DNA of 20,196 nt from Bacteriovoracaceae bacterium UBA7317 (GTDB lineage Bacteria > Bdellovibrionota > Bacteriovoracia > Bacteriovoracales > Bacteriovoracaceae), in NCBI GenBank assembly GCA_002474345.1, contig DKQD01000092.1, forward strand, positions 63,258-83,453, read 5' to 3'. Under the pieces are notes generated by a model, which searched no databases, had not been told where the DNA came from, and saw only the letters and a program-made list of their open reading frames with translations. Below, in pieces: positions 14,141 through 20,196 of the stretch; positions within the stretch are counted from its first letter, which is position 1; the number at the start of each line of letters is the position of its first letter. The translations under genes and the position numbers were made by a program.

Positions 14141-15450
14141 GAAAAGTAAAAAAGGTATATTTGTGCATTCCCTTTCTTTTTTTATCTTTATTAACAAGTA
14201 CCAATAGTCAAGAAAGAGAGGTTTCTGAAAGGCAATTAGATGAAGAATTAAAAATTTTTATTTCACGTTTTAGGTATGCTCCTACGAGAGTTCCGTCGAA
14301 AAAAAGTGTCCATCTTTATAATTTAGGTAAATCTCTTTTTTCGGATAAAAAAATTTCAATGGCAGGTGATACTGCATGCATTACTTGCCACCAACCTAAC
14401 CTAGGAACTGGCGATGGTCTCCCTTTATCTATTGGAACAGGTGGAAAAGGAGATGGTTTAGAGAGAAAGCAAGGTTCAGGCATGACCACATTAAGAAATG
14501 CCCCACCTCTTTACAATAAAACTCATCCTGGCTTTAGTAGGCTATTTTGGGATGGAAGAGTTCAATTTAAATTAAAGCCCAAGGCTTTTAAAACCCCAAA
14601 TCCCAATCTAAACGGAGAGAAGCCTTTTTTTGAAGATATTGTTGATCAATTGGAAAATGCATCGGCAGTACAAAGCCTTTTCCCTTTAATCAATGAAATT
14701 GAGATGCGAGGCCATCAATTTTCGGATCTTTCTGATAGAGAAGTTTGGGATGAAATTCTTAGACGAGTTTTGAATCGGAAAAGTTACCAAAAAATGTTCC
14801 AAAAAGCTTTCCCAGATGAAAATTGGAATATTGGTCATGTTGGAAAAGCTTTGGCCCATTTTCAGGATGTGGAATTTACAACTAGGGAAACCGGTTGGGA
14901 CAGTTATTTGAGAGGGGATACCAAAGCTTTAAGCTTACCAGAGAAAAGAGGAGCTTTAATTTTTACTAGCAAAGGAAGATGTTTTATGTGCCATAATGGA
15001 AAACATCTTACAAACTTTGGGTTTGAAAATATTATTGTTCCTCACCTTTCGTTAAATAAAAAATTTATGGATGATGGAAGAAGGAAAATAAATAAAAGAA
15101 AAGGGTCTGCGTTCCAGTTTTTGGTTCCCCCATTAAGAAATGTTGGTCTTACAGCTCCCTATTTTCATAACGGATCTATGACCTCTTTAGAGGATGTTAT
15201 TACTCACTATAACGAGCCAATCGAATCAATTAACAGTTATTCTGCTGATAAAATAAATGAGCTTTTTGGTAAAAATTACCATTTTTCTTTTATTTCTCAA
15301 TATGATGAAGAGGCGAATAAATTGCTTTTTAGAAATGCCTCCCGCCGTCTTCCTCTTCACTTAAACTTAAGTCAAAAAGAGCAAAGAAACCTTGCCCTTT
15401 TTTTAAGAAAGTCTCTCACTGAAAAAAGGTTTCTACATATGGTTCAATGA
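14137..15450 (+). CDS. Di-haem cytochrome c peroxidase (CcpA/MauG family)
   Basis: 437 residues. A signal peptide (1 to about 24) sends it to the periplasm. Two haem c sites: CITCH (81-85) in the N-terminal domain and CFMCH (282-286) in the C-terminal domain. Family blocks include 'NAPPLYN...FWDGR' (121-141) and 'PPLRNVGLTAPYFHNGSMTSLEDVITHYN' (331-359). Such enzymes reduce hydrogen peroxide with electrons from small redox proteins; MauG relatives instead oxidise protein residues. At 437 residues it is longer than classical CcpA (about 320-340), with additional N- and C-terminal sequence, nearer the MauG-like/'cytochrome-c peroxidase' subgroup. Starts inside the flavodoxin gene end (ATGA). 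It is convergent with the PAP2 gene with only six bases between them. Confidence 0.92.
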   Translation: MRKVKKVYLCIPFLFLSLLTSTNSQEREVSERQLDEELKIFISRFRYAPTRVPSKKSVHLYNLGKSLFSDKKISMAGDTACITCHQPNLGTGDGLPLSIGTGGKGDGLERKQGSGMTTLRNAPPLYNKTHPGFSRLFWDGRVQFKLKPKAFKTPNPNLNGEKPFFEDIVDQLENASAVQSLFPLINEIEMRGHQFSDLSDREVWDEILRRVLNRKSYQKMFQKAFPDENWNIGHVGKALAHFQDVEFTTRETGWDSYLRGDTKALSLPEKRGALIFTSKGRCFMCHNGKHLTNFGFENIIVPHLSLNKKFMDDGRRKINKRKGSAFQFLVPPLRNVGLTAPYFHNGSMTSLEDVITHYNEPIESINSYSADKINELFGKNYHFSFISQYDEEANKLLFRNASRRLPLHLNLSQKEQRNLALFLRKSLTEKRFLHMVQ

Positions 15451-15456
15451 ATTTAA

Positions 15457-16209
15457 TCAAAAATCCATCGCATATCCGAGCCCTAAACCATTTTCTATTT
15501 TTATAGGATAGAATACAGAAGATGGTGGAATTTTATTTTGTGATTGATAGTAAAGTGCAAGCCCATAAGTAATGCCTATTGTTGAACCAAAGACAACGTC
15601 GTGGAGGTAATGAGCATTATCATTCATGCGGCTAATTGCTACAATTGCTGCCATTGTGTAAGCTCCAACGCCCCAATACCACTCATGCTCCATTCCGATA
15701 ATAGAAGCAAAGCTAAAGGCACAAGTTGCGTGACCAGAAGGAAAAGACGATGTGCTTTTACCCTTATTTGGTCTTCTTTGATCTACAATTTGCTTGAGAA
15801 CATGTGTTGTTAGACCAGAATAAGAACTACTTTTAAGCATAAGGAGAGCACGGTCAAAAGATTTTCTATTTTTTGTAAACTTATAATGACCATACATAAA
15901 TCCCATATAGAGAGCATTTGGAACCATATTACCCATAGTATAACCAAATTTAGCGAGGTTATCACCAAGTGGTTTTTTATCAGAGATATTTTTTTGAAAG
16001 GGTTCAACTATTTGATCACGGAAACCTACAAGCAATGTAGTTATGCTTGCTCCAGTAAAAAGATAGGGAGTAACTTTTTTCTCAGTAAAAGGGGCGCCCC
16101 ATTCTTTAAAGAAGTCAGAAAACTGCCATTCTCCTTTTGACGATTGTGGAAGAATCAAAAGGATGATGAAAGTAGAAAATATGAAAGACCTAAGTTCTTG
16201 TCCTCTCAT
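15457..16209 (-). CDS. PAP2-family phosphatase, exported
   Basis: 250 residues, signal peptide or anchor (7-25). The three motifs of the PAP2/vanadium haloperoxidase fold are intact: KQIVDQRRP (Lys139, Arg146, Pro147), PSGH (157-160, His160), and SR-x5-H-x3-D (Arg194, His200, Asp204) in 'SRMNDNAHYLHDVVFG'. Hydrophobic segments around 48-64, 88-107, 162-178 and 183-192 suit a membrane-bound lipid phosphatase, such as one acting on undecaprenyl pyrophosphate, phosphatidic acid or PGP; the substrate cannot be read from sequence. It is 23 bases after the coiled-coil gene on the same strand, probably co-transcribed. Confidence 0.9.
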   Translation of the reverse strand: MRGQELRSFIFSTFIILLILPQSSKGEWQFSDFFKEWGAPFTEKKVTPYLFTGASITTLLVGFRDQIVEPFQKNISDKKPLGDNLAKFGYTMGNMVPNALYMGFMYGHYKFTKNRKSFDRALLMLKSSSYSGLTTHVLKQIVDQRRPNKGKSTSSFPSGHATCAFSFASIIGMEHEWYWGVGAYTMAAIVAISRMNDNAHYLHDVVFGSTIGITYGLALYYQSQNKIPPSSVFYPIKIENGLGLGYAMDF

Positions 16210-16232
16210 TTAGTCTTTATTCCTTCTTAATA

Positions 16233-16964
16233 TTAGAGAGTGTCTTCGTATTCCATTAAGTAATGCTTAGTTAATTCAAAAGGTAATATTAAAAAGAATA
16301 TATTTTTTAACCCATTAACTTCGATACTAAAAGATGCGTTTAAAAGAGGTGTAAAGTAGTTATCTGAAAGAGTTAGGTTAAAGATGTCTTTGGGGAAGTG
16401 AGAAAAAACTTGTCCAAAAACGAGGTCTTTATTTATAAATTGGTGAAAGTCTTGTCCTACTTCATAAATAATGTCTTGGATGTCGAGTTCATGGGAGATA
16501 CTATTTTTTTCAAAAATGCCCATCGATAGACAAAATTTATGAAATTGGTATTTATAAGAGAACTCCCTCATTAATGATTTAGGTCCGGAAAAATGGTTTT
16601 CATAAGTTTCAGAAATAAGCAGAGGCCCCTCAACCTGGTCTGTAAGCTCTAGCGTTTGAAATGAAGTAATAGCAGAGTCAGTAAACTTTTGATTTACTCT
16701 TCTTTGGAGAAACTCATTTAAAGGATTCACAAGCCTTCTTTTAATGAGATGCCAATTCTCCATTAAGAACAGAGTTTCTTGACGAGCTTTTTCTTTAAGT
16801 TTTTTTTCCCTCTCACCCAGCTTTTCTTCAATAACTTCATTAATTATTTTGAGTTCGCCTCTAGCTTTCGGGTTAGAGTAAGTTTTTCGAGATTTTTCAA
16901 AAAGGGTATCAATTTTTTTTTGTGTTTCTAACAAGCGAGAGGACCAATGACTTCTTTTATCCAT
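16233..16964 (-). CDS. Coiled-coil containing protein of unknown function
   Basis: 243 residues, soluble, no signal peptide. The N-terminal third is strongly helical and charged, likely coiled coil (about 10-65, 'EVIEEKLGEREKKLKEKARQE'). The rest looks alpha/beta, ending '...FSIEVNGLKNIFFLILPFELTKHYL', which faintly recalls FliM/FliN-type 'surface of switch protein' strands, but not enough to assign. Start ATG 16964, with TAGGG about nine bases upstream. Precedes the PAP2 gene. No confident family. Confidence 0.65.
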   Translation of the reverse strand: MDKRSHWSSRLLETQKKIDTLFEKSRKTYSNPKARGELKIINEVIEEKLGEREKKLKEKARQETLFLMENWHLIKRRLVNPLNEFLQRRVNQKFTDSAITSFQTLELTDQVEGPLLISETYENHFSGPKSLMREFSYKYQFHKFCLSMGIFEKNSISHELDIQDIIYEVGQDFHQFINKDLVFGQVFSHFPKDIFNLTLSDNYFTPLLNASFSIEVNGLKNIFFLILPFELTKHYLMEYEDTL

Positions 16965-17029
16965 AAAATAGAACCCTACCTAATTAGTTAAACTTTAAGT
17001 AATTCTTGTTCTTCTTATGAACACTTGTC

Positions 17030-17064
17030 GGGACCTTTTTTGGAATTATTAACAAAAAGGTCCC
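17030..17064. terminator. 11-bp hairpin between hemH-MFS and the coiled-coil gene
   Basis: GGGACCTTTTT (17030-17040), 13-base loop, AAAAAGGTCCC (17054-17064), perfect pairing. It stands 12 bases past the stop of the minus-strand hemH-MFS gene, so it most likely ends that transcript. However, the run of U after the stem (TTTAAGTTTTTTT) is on the plus strand; on the minus strand the stem is followed by GACAAGTG. Confidence 0.6.
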
Positions 17065-17075
17065 TTTAAGTTTTT

Positions 17076-19511
17076 TTAAAGAGATTTCTCTTTTAGAGGT
17101 TGCGGAAGTTTTCCTACCATAAGGATAGGAATAACTAGAAATAAAGCTCCCAGAAAGTAGGGAGTTGAAGAACCCATTTTCCAGTAGAGAAGGGAGGCTA
17201 TAATAGGACCTATAACCCTTGCAAGAGCTCCTAGTGACCTAAAAATTCCGATACTCTGTCCCTGGTACTCAGGTGGAGTGTAAAGAGAGACTAAAGAAGT
17301 CAAACAAGGGATAACCATGGATGATCCCACTGCTAAGAAAAAGAGACCTAGGTAAAGTGACCATGTAGCATTGGTAAGTCCAATGGCTATAAGACCTGGT
17401 ATAAGAAAGACAAGTCCTTGGAGGGCCATGTTTTTTTCACCCTTGATGGCCGCCTTTCTTCTGACATACCCTCCTTGAACAAGAGCAATTAAAACTCCGA
17501 TAAAGATGAACATATAAGCATTGTCCATAGAAGTGTAGCTTAACCTTTCCACCGCCAAAAATGTGAGAGTAAACTCCATCCCAGAAAAGGCAGCTAAGAA
17601 AAGGAAGTGACCAAAGTTTGTAAGGTTTACTCCTTCGTAGGGCAGAGGTTTGAAAAGCTTGAATGGGTTTGTGACTCTTTGATTTTTAGACTGGCCTCTC
17701 TTCTCTGGAGGAAGTGTCTCTTTAAACTTTTTAGCAAGATAGAAAAGGTTAAAAGCCGAGAGAATAAAAGCAAGAAGGGCCGGCATGGAAAATGGATTGA
17801 CTCCGTAATCTTTAAGAGCTGGGTAATATTGAGTAAGGTCTATCATTGAAAGAAGGCCACCCATAGCAGGCCCTAGTATGAAGCCTAAAGCAAAGGCGAT
17901 TCCAATTGTCGCCATCCCTTTAGCTCTGTTTTCTTTTTGTGTGACATCTGCAACGACGGCTGTCGCAGTAGAAATATTTCCACCCATAATACCGCCGATA
18001 AACCGGGCCAAGATAAGAAGAGTAAAGGAGCCTGAAAAGAACCAAAGAAGGTAACTTAAGGCCAATCCAAAAACGGAGAAGAGAAGGACGGGTCTTCTTC
18101 CAATCCTATCGGAAAGACCACCCCAAAGAGGTGCTGCTACAAATTGTAAAAAAGAGTAGAGGGCCCCAAGTGCTCCACCAAAAAGAACAATTGAGTTAAA
18201 GTTTTCAGCTCCCCCTGTTTGGGCGAAGTTCGTAATAGAGCCAAAGATTAGGTTAAGAAAATAGTTATCGCCATCAACCGCAATATAGTGTTTTGCGAGC
18301 GCTGGAAAGAGAGGGAAAATAATAGAAAAGCCTACAAGGTCTAAAAAGAGAGTCAAGAAAACAATTTTTAAACTACTTTTGGCGTTATCTGTAAGAGGAG
18401 GAGATTCCATTTTTTGAACAGGCATTTCTTCATAATCCTTCTTTTCTAGTTGATAAAAGTCCTTACCTTTCTCTTCTTGTGAACTTTCGGCTTGGCGGTA
18501 AGCAAATTCGGAAAAGTCTTTACACCACTGATCATCATCATTGAGGCAGGGAATGTATTGAACCTTCCCACCTACTTCCTCAACTTCCTCAGAAAGTTCG
18601 TGCCCAATTTCATCTGTTGTTTCTAAGCAGTCAGCAACGAAGCTTGGGCAGTAAAAAGCCAGGTTCTTATGGCCTTGTTCGACGAGGTCTATGGCAAACT
18701 CATCTGTATAAGGGGTAAGCCATTCCTCGGATCCAAAGCGGGACTGGAAAGTCATATGGACATCGTGAGGCTCAATTTCTTTAAGCCTCTGGGCTATGAG
18801 TTTATAGGTTTCAAAGCATTGCAAGAAATAGATGTCACCCTTATATATAACCCTTCTTTTAGGAATCCCGTGAAATGATATAACGAGTTTATTACTTGGG
18901 TTGCCTTCTTTTTTCCACTGTCCTAGGTGCTGGTCAATTTGCCTGACACTATTGTCAATAAACGCCTTGGAGTTATGAAAATGGGTTAAAAATTCAAAAG
19001 GAGGAATCTTAACCTTGTTTTTTAAAACGCCAAAAAAGTTGTCCATCCCCGAAGCAACTGTGCTTTCTGAGTACTGAGGAAAGAGAGCAATAGCAAGGAC
19101 TCTTGTCGCTGGATCATTGCCTTCTTCAAGGTCTTTTTCCCAACTATCCCAAACATCTTTGATTTTTGGTTCACTTAAAAGAAAGCAGTGGTTAATTTCA
19201 ACAACTTCTTTGGCCTCTTCAGGAAGCATAGCTTCGACTTTTTTTGCAAACTTTTTTGTATTTTCAATGAGAGGGAAGCTTTGCCCATCCCATATCCTCT
19301 TGTAGAGCTTTGCAGAGCGGGCCGGTCTAAAAGGAAGTACGAAAAAGTTAAGGATTATTTTCCAGAGGAGAGGGTTGATATCCACGACTCGCGGGTCTCC
19401 TAAAAACTCTTTTAAAAAGACTCTTAAGTCTTTTGCTGTAGGTGCCTTGGGTGAACCTAGTTGAACTAGGACTATTTTTGTTTTTCTTCTTGCGTTGTCG
19501 GTGTTCTTCAT
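17076..19511 (-). CDS. hemH: Ferrochelatase fused to an MFS transporter
   Basis: 811 residues from ATG 19511 (AAGGT seven bases upstream; the open frame continues to 19646 but those 45 residues are not conserved). Residues about 10-340 are ferrochelatase, inserting Fe(II) into a porphyrin: 'KIVLVQLGSPKAP', 'FLGDPRVVD', 'FPQYSESTV', the metal-site His in SFHGIP (212-217), 'FQSRFGSEEWLTPYT' with acidic residues near 262, and 'CPSFVADCLETTDEIG'. A charged linker (about 340-378) leads to a complete major facilitator domain (about 380-811, around 12 membrane helices) with the MFS motif 'GGLSDRIGRRPVLL' and a DHA1/TetA-like start 'LFLDLVGFSIIFPLFPAL'. The frame is continuous. The fusion suggests coupling of haem synthesis to transport of haem, porphyrin or iron; the substrate is unknown. 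Confidence 0.93.
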   Translation of the reverse strand: MKNTDNARRKTKIVLVQLGSPKAPTAKDLRVFLKEFLGDPRVVDINPLLWKIILNFFVLPFRPARSAKLYKRIWDGQSFPLIENTKKFAKKVEAMLPEEAKEVVEINHCFLLSEPKIKDVWDSWEKDLEEGNDPATRVLAIALFPQYSESTVASGMDNFFGVLKNKVKIPPFEFLTHFHNSKAFIDNSVRQIDQHLGQWKKEGNPSNKLVISFHGIPKRRVIYKGDIYFLQCFETYKLIAQRLKEIEPHDVHMTFQSRFGSEEWLTPYTDEFAIDLVEQGHKNLAFYCPSFVADCLETTDEIGHELSEEVEEVGGKVQYIPCLNDDDQWCKDFSEFAYRQAESSQEEKGKDFYQLEKKDYEEMPVQKMESPPLTDNAKSSLKIVFLTLFLDLVGFSIIFPLFPALAKHYIAVDGDNYFLNLIFGSITNFAQTGGAENFNSIVLFGGALGALYSFLQFVAAPLWGGLSDRIGRRPVLLFSVFGLALSYLLWFFSGSFTLLILARFIGGIMGGNISTATAVVADVTQKENRAKGMATIGIAFALGFILGPAMGGLLSMIDLTQYYPALKDYGVNPFSMPALLAFILSAFNLFYLAKKFKETLPPEKRGQSKNQRVTNPFKLFKPLPYEGVNLTNFGHFLFLAAFSGMEFTLTFLAVERLSYTSMDNAYMFIFIGVLIALVQGGYVRRKAAIKGEKNMALQGLVFLIPGLIAIGLTNATWSLYLGLFFLAVGSSMVIPCLTSLVSLYTPPEYQGQSIGIFRSLGALARVIGPIIASLLYWKMGSSTPYFLGALFLVIPILMVGKLPQPLKEKSL

Positions 19512-19619
19512 AGATAACCTTGAGCTAGGAAAGCCAAATCGGAGAAATGGCTTTGAGCGTAATTTTAAGCTTAAAAGTTTAATAACATTTTTGTAATTTC
19601 TATAGCAAGGTGCAGTTTT
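19512..19619. promoter_or_regulatory. Divergent promoter region between hemH-MFS and queF
   Basis: 108 bases. Minus-strand candidate for hemH: TTGCTA, 17 bases, TTATTA (a weak match). Plus-strand ribosome site AAGGTG, seven bases before the queF ATG. No PreQ1 riboswitch pattern could be recognised in the short queF leader. Confidence 0.35.
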
Positions 19620-20192
19620 ATGGCAAGGAAAGAAACTAAGAATCAAAAAATATCTAAGTCTAGCGGCAAAGGGTCTAAGAAGATTTCTACTTCGAGAGCT
19701 TCTGGTGAACTTAAAGACTTAGGATTGGGAGAAATTGACACACAGTATCCTACGACTTATTCTCCAAAAAGCTTGGAAATTTTCGATAATAAAAATCCTG
19801 GGAGTGAAGCTTGGACAACTTTCGTTTGCACCGAGTTTACCAGTTTGTGTCCAAAAACAAATCAACCAGACTTTGCTAAAATTTATATCAATTACGTTGC
19901 CGACAAAAAAATGGTTGAATCAAAAAGCTTAAAGCTTTACCTATTCAGCTTTAGAAACCACGGCGATTTTCATGAAGACTGCATTCAAACAATTTGTAAT
20001 GACCTTGCCAAAATTATGAAGCCTAAATACCTCGAAGTTGTGGGGGAATTTACTCCAAGAGGTGGAATTGCTATTTTTCCTTTCGCAAGCTACGCAAAAT
20101 CTGGAAAAAAGTACCAAGATTTAAAAAAGAACAGGTTTGAGAATTATGCACCTGGTAAGTACACGATGAGTTTGGCCAGGATTTACACCTGA
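19620..20192 (+). CDS. queF: NADPH-dependent 7-cyano-7-deazaguanine reductase (QueF)
   Basis: 190 residues. Reduces preQ0 to preQ1 in queuosine biosynthesis for tRNA anticodons. The QueF motif is plain: 'CTEFTSLCPKTNQPDFAKI' with the nucleophile Cys77 and Asp84, the NADPH motif 'VESKSLKLYLFSFRNHGDFHED' (Glu100 region), and 'FTPRGGIAIFP'. The length and single domain fit the short YkvM-like class (about 150-165 residues), but there is a Lys/Ser-rich N-terminal extension of about 30 residues (MARKETKNQKISKSSGKGSK...). AAGGTG lies seven bases before the ATG and no in-frame start nearer the core has a better site, so the extension is likely translated. Divergent from hemH-MFS. Ends four bases before the window edge. 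Confidence 0.96.
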   Translation: MARKETKNQKISKSSGKGSKKISTSRASGELKDLGLGEIDTQYPTTYSPKSLEIFDNKNPGSEAWTTFVCTEFTSLCPKTNQPDFAKIYINYVADKKMVESKSLKLYLFSFRNHGDFHEDCIQTICNDLAKIMKPKYLEVVGEFTPRGGIAIFPFASYAKSGKKYQDLKKNRFENYAPGKYTMSLARIYT

Positions 20193-20196
20193 TTCT

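Noticed and set aside
16233..16964. FliM/FliN-like motor switch protein
   Set aside because: Only a vague similarity in the last strands; no FliM signature motifs and no flagellar neighbours.
18220..18520. hemH-MFS fusion as a sequencing frameshift joining two genes
   Set aside because: Both domains are in the same continuous frame with a normal hydrophilic linker and no stop, start or ribosome site at the junction that would indicate two genes.
19512..19646. Longer hemH-MFS start giving 45 more residues
   Set aside because: The extension overlaps the queF start region, has no Shine-Dalgarno site, and does not resemble a ferrochelatase N-terminus.
1..20196. CRISPR array, tRNA/rRNA genes, insertion sequences or prophage genes
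   Set aside because: No regularly spaced repeats, no cloverleaf with CCA end, no transposase or phage structural proteins were found on reading both strands.

Overview
The window is AT-rich (about 35% G+C by eye), densely coded, and read with Shine-Dalgarno sites. It encodes a bacterium with periplasm and outer membrane: secreted proteins, lipoproteins, a barrel-like protein and a periplasmic di-haem peroxidase. The mix of an oligopeptide ABC ATPase, CheX, bacterioferritin, QueF, a ferrochelatase-transporter fusion and many small secreted proteins suggests a Bdellovibrionota/Bacteriovoracaceae-like organism. That placement is inference; there is no rRNA or marker gene to prove it.

Layout. 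1-1104: 3' part of an M17 leucyl aminopeptidase, convergent with a stand-alone CheX-like protein (1151-1687). 1870-2214: a small cysteine-containing membrane protein, then a mostly empty stretch with one possible 41-residue ORF. 2574-6523 (minus): a tight operon of exported proteins, in transcription order an ankyrin-repeat protein with a flavinylation-type motif, a secreted protein with a second such motif, a TlpA-like thioredoxin, a small Cys-tailed lipoprotein readable only across a frameshift at poly-T tracts, an outer-membrane barrel candidate, and two more thioredoxin-fold proteins. 6524-7062: promoter region plus a possible 33-residue membrane protein. 7063-9271 (minus): SlyD-type prolyl isomerase and a duplicated oligopeptide ABC ATPase. 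9437-11573 (plus): two secreted proteins, one DUF6607-like, and two small hypothetical proteins, ending in a strong terminator shared with the convergent iron-binding protein gene (11606-12646, minus). 12849-13313: bacterioferritin. 13601-15450 (plus): long-chain flavodoxin overlapping a di-haem cytochrome c peroxidase. 15457-16209: PAP2 phosphatase; 16233-16964: unknown coiled-coil protein; 17076-19511: ferrochelatase fused to an MFS transporter; 19620-20192: QueF, divergent.

How the genes fit together. The centre and right of the window share an iron/haem/redox theme: iron uptake, iron storage, flavodoxin, peroxidase, ferrochelatase. The most unusual unit is the 2574-6523 operon, which looks like an extracytoplasmic thiol/flavin redox module. 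Its order, thioredoxin / small lipoprotein ending in a Cys motif / barrel protein, resembles the thioredoxin-DUF4266-DUF3570 clusters known in other Gram-negatives, but the sequences are divergent. Its lipoprotein gene may be phase-variable or decoded by slippage.
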